Shown: positions 7,465 to 16,361, counted from the stretch's first letter. The stretch: DNA of 47,792 nt from JBHGBM01 sp041946965 (GCA_041946965.1 JBHGBM010000055.1:1-47792), one strand, 5' to 3'. The notes: generated by a model not told the origin, from the letters alone. Program-made: numbers and translations.

Positions 7465-9165
7465 ATGGACCGTATCGGCCGGTACAGGATCGTGCGTGAG
7501 CTGGGACACGGCGCCATGGGCGTCGTGTATCACGCCATCGACCCCAACATCGGCCGGCCGGTGGCCGTCAAGACTATACGGCTTTCCGAGGTCGGCAACG
7601 CGCAGGAGCGCGCACGCTTGCAGGAGCGGCTGTTCCGCGAGGCGCGCGCGGCCGGCATTCTCTCCCACCCCGGCATTGTCACCATCTACGACGTGGATAA
7701 GCAGGGCGACCTGGCCTATATCGCCATGGAGTTCGTGGACGGGCCAACGCTCGACGAAGCGCTCTCCGGCCGCCGCCCGCTCGCGCCCACGCAGATGTTC
7801 AGCATCATGGGGCAGGCCGCGGTAGCCCTGGACTATGCCCATCAGCGCGGCATCGTACACCGCGACATCAAGCCCGCCAACATCATGATCGACGCCGCGG
7901 GCTCGGCCAAGATCACGGATTTCGGCATCGCCAAGGCCGCCGCCAGCGAGCAGTTCACTATGACCGGCGCCATCGTGGGCACGCCCCACTACATGTCGCC
8001 CGAACAGGTGCAGGGCCACCCGGTGGACGGGCGCGCGGATCAGTTTTCGCTCGCCGTGATCGCCTACGAAATGCTCACCGGCGAAAAGCCTTTCGCCGGC
8101 GAGCAGTTGACCACCGTGGTCTATAAGATCGTGGCCGAGGAGCCCGCGCCGGTGACGAGGCTGAACGCGACTCTCACGCCGCAGATCGAGGCCGTGCTGC
8201 GCAAGGCGCTGGCGAAGAAGCCCGAGCTGCGTTACCGGACGTGCCAGGAATTCATCAACGCGCTAGAAGCCGCGTGCTCCTCGGCCCGCGGTTGGAAGCC
8301 GGCCTTCCGGGGAGCGGCGGCAAGCGCTCCCACGGCGGTTGAGGAGCCGCGCCCCAAGGCCATGCCGGAGCCGCACCGGCGGCGGGCCGCCACCACCACC
8401 GCCGAGGATCGTCCGCGGCGGAAGACGCGCGTCGCGCCCTTGTTCTTTGCCGTGATTGTGGCCGCCGGGCTCGTGGGGCTGATCGCGTGGCAGGCCACGC
8501 CGTATCTGACCAGGAAGAATCAGGAGGCGCAGCCCGCGCCGCCGCCGGCCGCGGTGCAGGAGGAGAAGAAGCCCAGCCCGATGGGGTCGCCGGTGGTGCA
8601 GAAGCCACCCGAGCCCGTGGCGCCTGTCGAAACCAAGCCCGCCGTGGAGGAGCCCAAGCCGCGGCCCGAGCCCGCGCCCGAGCCCGAACGCGAACCGGAA
8701 CCCGCACCGCGGCCGAAGCCCGCGGCGGTCCGCACCCCCGCGCGTCCGGCGCCGGTCGCCGTGGTCACCAACCCGCCCGGCGCCACCGCCTCCCTGGATG
8801 GGCGCGCGGATACCGAGTGCAAGACGCCCTGCACCCTGCAAGCCCTGCCCGGCCGGCACTCCGTCTCCATCACCATGCCCGGGTTCATGGTGGAACGGCG
8901 CGAGATCGAGGTCGCCGGTGGAGCTTACGAACTGCCTCTGATCACACTGCGAGGCACCGGGGGCACCCTCATGCTGACCACCGTGCCGCCCGGCGCGGCG
9001 GTCACCATTAACGGAAAGCCGTACTCGCAGCTTACGCCCGCGCAGATTTCACTCGGGGCGGGCGTCTACACCGTGACCGTGGAGAAAGACGGCCACCGGG
9101 CAACCGACCGCGTCGAGATCCGTTCCGGCGGTACAACCTACCGCAAGATCCTCCTTCAACAATGA
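7465..9165 (+). CDS. Membrane Ser/Thr protein kinase with PEGA domains
   Basis: This is a Hanks-type bacterial kinase of 566 residues. The cytoplasmic catalytic domain (about 1-275) shows the glycine loop GHGAMG (14-19), the lysine in VAVK (about 36), IVHRDIKPANIM (about 132), ITDFGIAK (about 152) and the activation segment GTPHYMSPEQ, so it should be active. A basic linker leads to one transmembrane helix at about 325-345 (FFAVIVAAGLVGLIAW). After this comes a Pro/Glu-rich stretch of about 80 residues and two PEGA-like beta domains, each with the core NPPGA or VPPGA (about 432-566). PEGA domains are extracytoplasmic and probably bind cell-surface components, so the protein would signal from envelope to cytoplasm. 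Targets are unknown. Confidence 0.93.
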   Translation: MDRIGRYRIVRELGHGAMGVVYHAIDPNIGRPVAVKTIRLSEVGNAQERARLQERLFREARAAGILSHPGIVTIYDVDKQGDLAYIAMEFVDGPTLDEALSGRRPLAPTQMFSIMGQAAVALDYAHQRGIVHRDIKPANIMIDAAGSAKITDFGIAKAAASEQFTMTGAIVGTPHYMSPEQVQGHPVDGRADQFSLAVIAYEMLTGEKPFAGEQLTTVVYKIVAEEPAPVTRLNATLTPQIEAVLRKALAKKPELRYRTCQEFINALEAACSSARGWKPAFRGAAASAPTAVEEPRPKAMPEPHRRRAATTTAEDRPRRKTRVAPLFFAVIVAAGLVGLIAWQATPYLTRKNQEAQPAPPPAAVQEEKKPSPMGSPVVQKPPEPVAPVETKPAVEEPKPRPEPAPEPEREPEPAPRPKPAAVRTPARPAPVAVVTNPPGATASLDGRADTECKTPCTLQALPGRHSVSITMPGFMVERREIEVAGGAYELPLITLRGTGGTLMLTTVPPGAAVTINGKPYSQLTPAQISLGAGVYTVTVEKDGHRATDRVEIRSGGTTYRKILLQQ

Positions 9166-9195
9166 GGCATCACCGGCTGCCTGATTTGAAACGCG

Positions 9196-10530
9196 CTACC
9201 GCGCCAGCGCGGCGAACGCCGCTGCGATACGCCCCGCCGTTTCCGGCCCCATCGAGTTCACCTCGCCGTACCATGCCTTCTTCGCGTCGCGCAGGTAAGG
9301 AGCCTTCTCGTCCCACTCGGCCTTGGGGATGATGTAGCCGATTTCGTCGTTCGCCAGCCCGATCAGCATCCGGTAGGGCGCGCGCATCAGGCTCTTAAGC
9401 GCGGGCTCCACCGGCGCCTCGGGGAAATCCGCGCCGGCGTACCGCTCCACGCCGCCCACGCTCAGCTCGGGGTACACTTCGCCCGGCGCCAACGCGATTT
9501 CCAGCAGGGGCCGGCCGCCGGCCGCCATGCGCACGTAGCCCACGGGGACGGCGGTTTCCGCGCCCGTGTCCTTCCTGCGGCCGCCGAATAGTCCTACCTG
9601 CTGCGCCATCCGAAAACCGGCATTGGCCACCGGAATGTTCACCATGCTCTCGCGGAAATCGACGCGCGTGATGGCCGCCTTCTTCGCTGTCGCGCCGGCG
9701 GCCAGTTCCGCGACGCGCCTGCCGATCGCCTCGGCCTTCTCGAACGTGCCGTCCGCGAGCCTGGCGAGCTTGGCCCCCAGCGGCGATTGCATCCCGCCGA
9801 CCGCACCATTCCACAGCGCCGCCACGCCGCCCATCCGGCGCTCGAGCTCCGCGTACAACGCGGCCGGGTAATCGGCCGTGATCAGGGTGTTCTTCGATCC
9901 CAGGGTCTCGGGATGGTTGGCCCAGTTGACGGCCGTGGCGATGGGCTTGCCCGCCGCCGTCCTGAGTTGCAGCACGATCAGCTCGGAATCGTGTACCTGC
10001 GGCGGGCGGTTGTCATCGATGAAACTGTCGAGCTCCGGCGAGCGCACCGAAGCCAGCGCCGCGGCGGCGGGCTGCATGGTCCGCACCGCCGCGCGCGCCG
10101 TTTCCGCCGTGCGCCGCACCACCAGCGCGTTGTAGTCCTCGTTGATCCCCGACTTGCCGCGCTCCGGCCCCCACAGCCCCATGGTGTCCGGTCCCTCGTG
10201 CGTGTGCGTGGAGGCCACCACCACATCGGCCTCGGGCACCGCTTCCCGGACCTTGCGGACGTCGTCGTAAAACAGGCCCACCAGGTCCAGCGCGCAGACC
10301 GCCAGCGGACGCGCCCCGGTCTCGATGGCGATGCACCGGGCGTAAAGCGGGTCGTGTACACCCGTAGCCACGCGGTTCTGGCCGAAGCCTGCCATGTACA
10401 CGGGATGGAAACGCGAGAGATCCGGGGTGATGACGCTCTTCGCCGCGCCGGCGCGCAGGCCCGACCCGCACAGCGGGCCCGCGCACAGCGCCAGCGCGAT
10501 TACCAGCCGCACACGGACTACACCCACCAC
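9196..10530 (-). CDS. Secreted neutral-ceramidase-like protein
   Basis: The protein of about 440 residues has a signal peptide (LVIALALCAGPLCGSGL) and the N-terminal domain of the neutral/alkaline non-lysosomal ceramidase family. Visible marks are AGAAKSVITPD, YMAGFGQNR, the metal-site-like ASTHTHEGPD, and AVNWANHPETLG. Members of this fold hydrolyse ceramide or, often in these bacteria, unknown amide substrates. Only the N-terminal domain is present; full ceramidases are near 650-750 residues. The start is uncertain: GTGs at 10530, 10527 and 10512 are all possible. The first two overlap the stop of the upstream isomerase remnant at 10518, suggesting translational coupling in one minus-strand operon. 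Confidence 0.75.
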   Translation of the reverse strand: MVGVVRVRLVIALALCAGPLCGSGLRAGAAKSVITPDLSRFHPVYMAGFGQNRVATGVHDPLYARCIAIETGARPLAVCALDLVGLFYDDVRKVREAVPEADVVVASTHTHEGPDTMGLWGPERGKSGINEDYNALVVRRTAETARAAVRTMQPAAAALASVRSPELDSFIDDNRPPQVHDSELIVLQLRTAAGKPIATAVNWANHPETLGSKNTLITADYPAALYAELERRMGGVAALWNGAVGGMQSPLGAKLARLADGTFEKAEAIGRRVAELAAGATAKKAAITRVDFRESMVNIPVANAGFRMAQQVGLFGGRRKDTGAETAVPVGYVRMAAGGRPLLEIALAPGEVYPELSVGGVERYAGADFPEAPVEPALKSLMRAPYRMLIGLANDEIGYIIPKAEWDEKAPYLRDAKKAWYGEVNSMGPETAGRIAAAFAALAR

Positions 10531-11241
10531 GCGGCGGCGGGCTTCTCCGTCACCACGATGTCGTTCAGAAACGTGACCGCCTTGGTGAGGCCCTCGTCCA
10601 CCGACATCAGGCTGTCCTCATGCTCCACGGAGAGCACGTAATCGTAGCCGAACATGCGCAGCGTGGAAATGAAATCCTTCCACCATGCCGCGCCGTGCCC
10701 GTATCCCACCGTGCGGAAGATCCACGCGCGGTTGCGCTCGTCGGTGTAGTTCTTGGTGTCGAGCACGCCCGTGAGCGGCAGGTTGCGGTCTCCAGTACGG
10801 GATGACCTTCTTCTCCCACTGCCATTTCAGGATCTCGAGGTAGTCCGGCGGCCAGGGGCAGGTCACCCAGTTCGGCCACTTGGCGGTGTCGGAATCGCCC
10901 GGACATCCGGAGAAATCGATCACCACCGGGATGCCCAGTTTCTCCGCCAGCAGCACGGTCTTGCGGCTCACTTCCGCGCTGGCTTTGGCGAATTCCTGGT
11001 TGGGATGCAGCGCGTTTCCATGGCAGCTTAGCGCACTGATGCTGAACCCGTTGTCCTCCAGTTTCTTCTTGAATTCGACCAACTGGCCGGCGTTCTCCAG
11101 CATGGACAGCTTGCAGTGGGGATCGCCCGGGTAGTTCCCCGTCCCCAGTTCCACCGTGGTCACGCCGATGGCTTTCAGCTTCTTCAATACGTCATCGAGC
11201 GACAGTTGCGACAACAAGGCTGTGAATACCCCGACTCTCAC
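10518..11241 (-). pseudogene. Sugar phosphate isomerase/epimerase, core deleted and frameshifted
   Basis: The 5' part (11241 down to about 10792) encodes 150 residues of a xylose-isomerase-like TIM-barrel protein, from MRVGVFTALLSQLSLDDVLK to WQWEKKVIPYW. The 3' part, in another frame (about 10785 to 10518), encodes the family's C-terminal end, with LDTKNYTDERNRAWIFRTVG and YDYVLSVEHEDSLMS. Between them the family usually has about 80-100 more residues, carrying the metal-binding Glu, Asp and His and the HxxD region. Here they are missing and the two halves are out of frame at about 10780-10795. The gene should therefore be non-functional. The flanking halves remain well conserved, so the loss is probably recent, or it is an assembly error. 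Confidence 0.85.
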
Positions 11242-11299
11242 GTGGTGCTCTCCTTCTTAACAGGTTGAAAATTCCACCGAACAGAATATCACGCGCACC

Positions 11300-12736
11300 T
11301 CAAACGGGCGCGCTGCGGCCCTCGCGCTTGTATTTCTCCAGCAGCGCCTTCAGCTTTTCCGCCACGTCGCGGTGTTCCGGGTAAAGATTGCGGTGCTCGC
11401 CCAGGTCCTGCCGCAGGTTGAACAGCTCGAAGGGTTCCTTGTGCGGCTGATAGCCGCGCTGCTTCTTGAACCACTCGGGCTCTTTCGAGTTTTCGCCGGT
11501 GGGGTTGTCGATGTAGACCCACTCGCCCTGCCGAATGGCGAACTGCCCGTTGGAGGTGTGGTGTACCGTCGCCTCGCGGATAGGCTTCGCGAGCTTCTCT
11601 CCCAGGATGGCGGGCAGTATGTTGTAGCTGTCTTCGCCCGCGTTGGCCGGCACCTTGGCCCCCGCCGCCGCCGCCGCCGTGGCCATCAGGTCCGTCAGGC
11701 AGATGGTCTCCGCGCACGTCGTGCCCGCGCGCACGCGCCCCGGCCAGCGCGCCAGGAACGGCACGCGATGGCCGCCCTCCCAGGCGTCGCGCTTCACGCC
11801 CCGCAGGTCGCCCATGCTGTAGTGGTTGAACCTGGGGATGCGCTCGTAGGCGTAGCGTTCCGGCCCGTTGTCGCTGGTGAACATCAGCAGCGTGTTCTTG
11901 GCCACGCCGGCCGCGTCCAACGCCTTCATGACTTCGCCGACGGTCCAGTCCACTTCCGCGACGAAATCGCCGTAGATGCCCGCCTTCGACCTGCCTTGGA
12001 ATTCCTTGCGGGGCACCCAAGGCGTGTGCGGGCCCGTGAGCGGGAAGTACAGGAAGAACGGCCGCTTCGCGTTGCGCCGTATGAAGTCCGTGGCCTTGCC
12101 CGTCAGGGTGTTGAGCACCTGGTCGAACTGGAAACTCGGCGCCATGGGGCCGCCGCGCCAGAACACGCCGTCGTCGTTCTTGCCCGGCGTGGACGCGGTG
12201 GGCTGCTCCACCGTGCGGTCGTTCTCGAAATACACGTACGGCTCCATATCGAGCGACGCGGGAATGCCGTAATAGTAGTCGAAGCCGTGGTCCACCGGTC
12301 CGGGGCGCAGGGGGCGCGCGTAGTCCGTCTTCTCCTGGTTGCCCAGGCCGAGGTGCCACTTGCCGACTCCGCCGGTCGCATATCCGCGCGACTTCAGCAC
12401 CGACGCCACCGTGGCGCGCCCCGGCTCGATCAGATTCGGGGAGAAGCCCCACAGCACGCCGCTCTTGAGACGCGACCGCCAGCAGTAGCGCCCGGTCAAC
12501 ACGCCGTAGCGCGTGGGCGTGCACACCGCCGAGGGCGAGTGGGCGTCGGTGAACCGCACGCCCTGTCCGGCCAGCCTATCGAGATTGGGAGTGGGGATGC
12601 GGGATTGCGGGTTCTGGCACGCCAGGTCGCCGTAGCCGAAATCGTCCGCCAGAATGAATACGATGTTGGGCGGCGCAACCGGGGCGGCGTCGAGCGCGCC
12701 CGCGGCCGCCACGCCAAGAAACTCGCGACGGTTCAT
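11300..12736 (-). CDS. Tat-exported arylsulfatase (type I, formylglycine-dependent)
   Basis: The protein has 478 residues with a twin-arginine-like leader, NRREFLGVAAAGALDAAP. Type I sulfatases hydrolyse sulfate esters using a formylglycine made from a Cys or Ser. The site here is CTPTR (CxPxR) followed by YGVLTGR. Metal ligands appear in FILADDFGYGDL and FTSDNGPE, and a substrate-side stretch is seen in TGPHTPWVPRKEF. It resembles arylsulfatase A more than the two other sulfatases in this window. Maturation of the Cys needs an FGE or anSME protein; none of proven type lies here. Upstream there is a TACAAT seven bases before ATG and no ribosome site. The isomerase remnant follows after 58 bases on the same strand. 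Confidence 0.93.
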   Translation of the reverse strand: MNRREFLGVAAAGALDAAPVAPPNIVFILADDFGYGDLACQNPQSRIPTPNLDRLAGQGVRFTDAHSPSAVCTPTRYGVLTGRYCWRSRLKSGVLWGFSPNLIEPGRATVASVLKSRGYATGGVGKWHLGLGNQEKTDYARPLRPGPVDHGFDYYYGIPASLDMEPYVYFENDRTVEQPTASTPGKNDDGVFWRGGPMAPSFQFDQVLNTLTGKATDFIRRNAKRPFFLYFPLTGPHTPWVPRKEFQGRSKAGIYGDFVAEVDWTVGEVMKALDAAGVAKNTLLMFTSDNGPERYAYERIPRFNHYSMGDLRGVKRDAWEGGHRVPFLARWPGRVRAGTTCAETICLTDLMATAAAAAGAKVPANAGEDSYNILPAILGEKLAKPIREATVHHTSNGQFAIRQGEWVYIDNPTGENSKEPEWFKKQRGYQPHKEPFELFNLRQDLGEHRNLYPEHRDVAEKLKALLEKYKREGRSAPV

Positions 12737-12743
12737 GTGGGCT

Positions 12744-12749
12744 ATTGTA
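12744..12749 (-). promoter_or_regulatory. -10 box TACAAT seven bases before the sulfatase ATG
   Basis: On the minus strand TACAAT is followed by AGCCCAC and then ATG 12736. No Shine-Dalgarno is present, so a leaderless transcript is likely. No clear TTGACA-like -35 was found. Confidence 0.45.
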
Positions 12750-12790
12750 TGTCACTGCCACGGATCGCACCCACCGCCGTCTACGCCGCG

Positions 12791-12823
12791 CCACCGCTCC
12801 CTGGCGGTCGCGGCTCGGAACCG
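12791..12823. repeat. Dispersed GC-rich intergenic repeat, copy 1
   Basis: The segment contains CCGCTCCCTGGCGGTCGCGG followed by CTCGGAACCGG. The same core GGTCGCGGCTCGG, followed by AACCGG after one or no extra base, recurs at 23013-23050. From memory, this PLPDGRGSV-encoding type of repeat is scattered through intergenic DNA of Solibacter-like and planctomycete genomes. Here it sits between two divergent sulfatase genes. Confidence 0.55.
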
Positions 12824-12963
12824 GGGAGTCTTGTTGGTGATATGACGCTCGATTCTGAGCGGTGGCGGCGAAGTCCGTGCACATTGCAGGGAGGATTCGA
12901 GGGGGAGCCTCAGGCGGACGGGCCCGCGCCCCTCGCCGCCCCGCGCTACCCTATTCCTTCACC

Positions 12964-14313
12964 ATGACCTTCACCCGCCGCACCCTGATCGAATCCACGC
13001 TCGCCGCCGCACCCGCCGCGCGGCCCGGCGGCAGGGCCCCCAACTTCGTGTTTCTGCTCTCTGACGACCAGACCTGGAACGACCTCGGCTGTTACGGCAA
13101 CGCCGGCGTCCGCACCCCCAACCTCGACCGCATGGCCGAGGAGGGCATGCGCTTCAACCACTGCTACGTCAGCTCGCCCCAGTGCAGCCCCAACCGCTCC
13201 TCGATCTTCACCGGCTGCACGCCTCACACCACGGCCACCTCGCGGCTCCACACTCCCATGCCCGATTGGGAACCGAGCTTCCTCGAGCCTCTCAAGGAGC
13301 GCGGCTACTTCGTGGGGGCCTTCCGCAAAGTCCACCAGGGCGCGAGCTTCGACCGGCGCTGGAATTTCTACGGTGACCGTCAGACGCCCTTCGAGAAATT
13401 CTTCGACGCCCTCCCCGCCGGCCGCCCCTTCTGGCTCCAACTCGGCTTCACCGATCCGCACCGTCCTTACAGCGATGGCGCCTTCAACCCGCCGCACGAT
13501 CCCAAGACCGTGCGGGTGCCCCGGTTCCTGCCCGATCTCCCCGAAGTGCGGCGCGATATCGCGCACTACTACGACCGCATCGCCCGCATGGACGCCGAAT
13601 GCGGGCAGCTCTTCGAAATCCTGAAGCGCCGCAATCTCGCCGATAACACCCTGGTCATCTTCACCGGCGATAACGGCATGCCGTTCCCGCGCGCCAAGGG
13701 AGGCTGCTACGATCCCGGCATCCGCGTCCCGCTCCTGGCCTGGTGGCCCGGCCGCATCGCCGCCGGCGCCGTGCGCGACGAGTTGATCGCCCACGTGGAC
13801 CTGCCCGTCACCTGGCTCGAAGCCGCCGGCATCGCCAAGCCCGCCAAGATGCAGGGCCGCGGCTTCCTCGACCTTTTGCTCGGCCGCCCCTTCCGGCCGC
13901 GCACCGAAGTTTTCAGCGAGCGCAACTGGCATGACAATTTCGACCCCATACGCTCCGTCCGCACCGCCACCCACAAGCTGATCTTCAACGCCGCGCCGCA
14001 CTTTCCTTACCGCCCCGCCTGGGACCTCGCGGATTCGCCCACCTGGGCGGCCATGCTCAAGCGATCGCGCGGCGGGCTTCGTCCAGAACACATGGAGCTT
14101 TTCAACCCCTCGCGCCCCATGCTGGAGCTTTACGATCTGCGCAGCGACCCGGACGAATTCAACAACCTCGCCGGCGACCCCGCCCACGCCCGGACCCTCG
14201 AAAACATGAAGAGCCTCCTGAGCAACTGGATGCACGCCACCTGCGACTACCTCCCGCCCGCCTACGCCGCACCCGGCGAACCCCGCGGGCGTGGCTGGCC
14301 CGCCACCCTGTGA
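12964..14313 (+). CDS. Tat-exported sulfatase, heparan N-sulfatase (sulfamidase)-like
   Basis: From ATG 12964 the protein has 449 residues and starts MTFTRRTLIESTLAAAPAA, a twin-arginine-like leader. The longer frame from 12862 adds a non-conserved Arg/Gly stretch and is not preferred. The formylglycine site is CSPNR, followed by SSIFTGC. Metal and active-site regions are FLLSDDQTWNDLGCYGN, FTDPHRPYSDG and FTGDNGMPFPRAKGG. The last, followed by IRVPLLAWWPGRI, resembles N-sulfoglucosamine sulfohydrolases, which remove N-linked sulfate from glucosamine. The subtype is a similarity judgement only. The N-acylglucosamine 2-epimerase-family gene starts 25 bases downstream, consistent with amino-sugar breakdown. 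Confidence 0.88.
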   Translation: MTFTRRTLIESTLAAAPAARPGGRAPNFVFLLSDDQTWNDLGCYGNAGVRTPNLDRMAEEGMRFNHCYVSSPQCSPNRSSIFTGCTPHTTATSRLHTPMPDWEPSFLEPLKERGYFVGAFRKVHQGASFDRRWNFYGDRQTPFEKFFDALPAGRPFWLQLGFTDPHRPYSDGAFNPPHDPKTVRVPRFLPDLPEVRRDIAHYYDRIARMDAECGQLFEILKRRNLADNTLVIFTGDNGMPFPRAKGGCYDPGIRVPLLAWWPGRIAAGAVRDELIAHVDLPVTWLEAAGIAKPAKMQGRGFLDLLLGRPFRPRTEVFSERNWHDNFDPIRSVRTATHKLIFNAAPHFPYRPAWDLADSPTWAAMLKRSRGGLRPEHMELFNPSRPMLELYDLRSDPDEFNNLAGDPAHARTLENMKSLLSNWMHATCDYLPPAYAAPGEPRGRGWPATL

Positions 14314-14338
14314 GCGCCGCACGTGCGAGGATGTGAGA

Positions 14339-15649
14339 ATGATGCGGCGCGCTTTCTTTGAACTTTCGGGGCTGGCATTCGCGCCGGGCGGGAGCGCCGC
14401 GGACGCCAGGCCCGGCGGGATCGACCTGGCTGCGCTTCGCCGGCAATTCCACCGCGAGTTGTTCGACCGCCTGCTCCCGTTCTGGGACCGGCACGGGATC
14501 GATCGCGAGTCCGGCGGAGTGATGCACGCGCTCGACTACGACGGCACGCCAGTTTCCACCGATAAGCAATGCTGGTTTCAGGGCCGTAGCATCTGGGTGT
14601 ACAGCTTCCTGTACAACCACTTCGGCCGGCGCCCGGAACACCTGGAGATTGCGCGCCTGACGAAAGAGTTTCTCCTCAAGCACGCGCCTCAGCCGGATGG
14701 ATGGTGGGCGGAATCGTTCACCCGCGAAGGGCGCGTGGTCAAGCCGTTTTCGGGCGATCTTTACGGCATGTACTTCGGGGCCGAGGGCCTGCAAGAGTAC
14801 GCCTGGGCCGCCAACGACGACGCGGCGCGGGCGGCGGCGTTCGCGCTGATGAAGCGGCTGTGGAGCACGATCCAGCAGCGCGATTTCCTGTGCATGGACA
14901 CCACCGTTCGCGGCCAAAGGACGCAGGGCCTCTGGATGGTGAACCTGAACACGGCGCGGCAGATGCTCGCCCGATGGCCCGATTCCGAATTGCAGGCGAT
15001 CCTCGACGCGTCCGTGGATGCGGTGATCAACCACCACTACAATCCCGAGATCGGGCTGAACAACGAGATCCTGAATTTCGATTTCAGCCGCCCTGAAGAG
15101 GAAGCCTCCAAGTGCCTGCTCGGCCATTCCATCGAGACGCTATGGATGATCCAGGAAACGGCCCTCCGGCGCGGCGACACGAAACTGTGGGACACCTGCG
15201 CGGAGCGGATCCGCAAGCACCTGGACGTCGGATGGGACCACGTCTATGGCGGGCTCTCCGAATGGGTCAACGTGGATCACGGCGGCTATGCGTGGCCGCC
15301 TTACACGCCCGTGGGAACCAAGCTCGAATTCCGGTTCACCGGCGAGTACTTTTACCTGAAGCCGTTGTGGGCCCTTAACGAAATCCTGGTTGCCACGCTG
15401 AACATACTCGATCAGACGGGGGCGGACTGGGCCGCCCGCTATTTCACCCTGGCGCGGCAGCTTATCCAGGACAAGTTCTCGATGGAGCAGTACGGCCAGC
15501 CCGGATTCATGCTCTTCGGAGACCGGAAGATGACGCGGACGCCGCACACCGCGCGGCAGGACAACTACCATCCGCCGCGCCAGTTGATGTTGAATATTCT
15601 TACTCTCGACCGCCTGATCCAACGCGGCGGCAAACCCGTTCGAAGCTGA
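14339..15649 (+). CDS. N-acylglucosamine 2-epimerase (AGE) family protein
   Basis: The 436-residue protein has the (alpha/alpha)6-barrel pattern of the AGE/cellobiose-2-epimerase family, which interconverts C2 epimers such as GlcNAc/ManNAc or glucose/mannose units. Visible marks are QGRSIWVYSFLYNHF, FGAEGLQEYAWAA, LGHSIETLWMIQETA and DHVYGGLSEWVNVDHGGYAW; the conserved histidines of the last two blocks are the expected catalytic ones. The N-terminus (MMRRAFFELSGLAFAPGGSA) could be a weak export signal. The start ATG 14339 (or 14342) is chosen over an earlier in-frame GTG at 14291 that overlaps the sulfatase. The pairing with a sulfamidase-like gene favours an amino-sugar substrate, but this is inference. 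Confidence 0.85.
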   Translation: MMRRAFFELSGLAFAPGGSAADARPGGIDLAALRRQFHRELFDRLLPFWDRHGIDRESGGVMHALDYDGTPVSTDKQCWFQGRSIWVYSFLYNHFGRRPEHLEIARLTKEFLLKHAPQPDGWWAESFTREGRVVKPFSGDLYGMYFGAEGLQEYAWAANDDAARAAAFALMKRLWSTIQQRDFLCMDTTVRGQRTQGLWMVNLNTARQMLARWPDSELQAILDASVDAVINHHYNPEIGLNNEILNFDFSRPEEEASKCLLGHSIETLWMIQETALRRGDTKLWDTCAERIRKHLDVGWDHVYGGLSEWVNVDHGGYAWPPYTPVGTKLEFRFTGEYFYLKPLWALNEILVATLNILDQTGADWAARYFTLARQLIQDKFSMEQYGQPGFMLFGDRKMTRTPHTARQDNYHPPRQLMLNILTLDRLIQRGGKPVRS

Positions 15650-15695
15650 ACTGCGGCGGTTGCCGGCGTGCTCCCTATGCCGCACGCGGCCACGG

Positions 15696-16073
15696 TCAGA
15701 CGGCCACCACCGGCAGCGCCGGAGCGATGGCCCTGAGATCGCCGGCGTCGGTGGTCACCACTGCCTGCCCGGCCCTCAGCGCACACACAACGACGTGGGC
15801 GTCGACGATGTCGGCCGTCGCAGTGCGCGCCAACAGCAGGCCCACAGCGGTGGCATCCGGTCCGTCGAGCGGAATGAGGTCCGTGCCGGCCTGACGAATC
15901 AGCCGCGAGAGGCGGGCCTGCCTGGAAGGGTTTCGAATGGCCTGTGCCAGCGCTGTCGCCGGAATCGTGATGCGCATGCCACGCTCCGTCGCGCGCGCCA
16001 CCAGCGCGAGCACGCGGCGATCGTTTCGGTCCAGGGCGATCAACCCGCCGGCATCGAGAGTGATGCCGTTCAC
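15696..16073 (-). CDS. PIN-domain toxin (VapC-like)
   Basis: The 125-residue protein has the PIN fold of Mg-dependent endoribonucleases. It opens with ITLDAGGLIALDRNDRR (first acidic residue). The central region IPATALAQAIRNP and the later TADIVDAHVVVCA and VVTTDAGDL provide the remaining acidic residues. The GTG start at 16073 follows AAGGGGAGAGCGGC, a good ribosome site, and forms a GTGA overlap with the antitoxin stop. In such pairs the toxin cuts RNA and is neutralised by the antitoxin bound to it. The gene is convergent with the epimerase gene, 46 bases away. Confidence 0.85.
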   Translation of the reverse strand: MNGITLDAGGLIALDRNDRRVLALVARATERGMRITIPATALAQAIRNPSRQARLSRLIRQAGTDLIPLDGPDATAVGLLLARTATADIVDAHVVVCALRAGQAVVTTDAGDLRAIAPALPVVAV

Positions 16074-16342
16074 GCCGCTCTCCCCTTTTTGGAGATGGCC
16101 TTCCGGCCACGGGGAGAGAGAATGGCGTCGGCCCAGTTGCGCTCCTTTTCCGTCAGCGGGCCGCCGGTCTGCCGTAGTGCATCTTTCAGCATCTCTCTCC
16201 ATCCTGCCGCATCGAAAAGCGCGACTCCGACCGCATGCTTCACGAAGGCAGAGACGCTCGCTGCCGCTCCGGCCGCGACAAGCGCACGAATTTCTTCCAC
16301 CTGATCGTTGCCGAGCGTAATGGTGATCTTCCTGGTCGCCAT
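16070..16342 (-). CDS. RHH-type antitoxin
   Basis: This 90-residue protein begins MATRKITITLGNDQVEEIRA, a ribbon-helix-helix DNA-binding start, followed by a helix with SVSAFVKHAVGVAL. It would bind its own operator through the RHH dimer and block the PIN toxin through its C-terminal part (ALRQTGGPLTEKERNWADAI). The stop overlaps the toxin start by four bases (GTGA). The start at 16342 is chosen since TATGGT lies seven bases upstream; an in-frame ATG at 16354 would add four residues. Neither start has a Shine-Dalgarno. Confidence 0.8.
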   Translation of the reverse strand: MATRKITITLGNDQVEEIRALVAAGAAASVSAFVKHAVGVALFDAAGWREMLKDALRQTGGPLTEKERNWADAILSPRGRKAISKKGRAA

Positions 16343-16361
16343 ACCAAATACCATACCATGA
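16340..16361 (-). promoter_or_regulatory. Repeated TGGTAT units: candidate promoter/operator of the toxin-antitoxin pair
   Basis: On the minus strand the stretch reads CATGGTATGGTATTTGGTAT, giving three TGGTAT repeats that overlap the antitoxin start region. A TATGGT at 16350-16355 fits a -10 box seven bases before ATG 16342. RHH antitoxins usually bind short repeated sites like this. Binding is inference. Confidence 0.35.
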
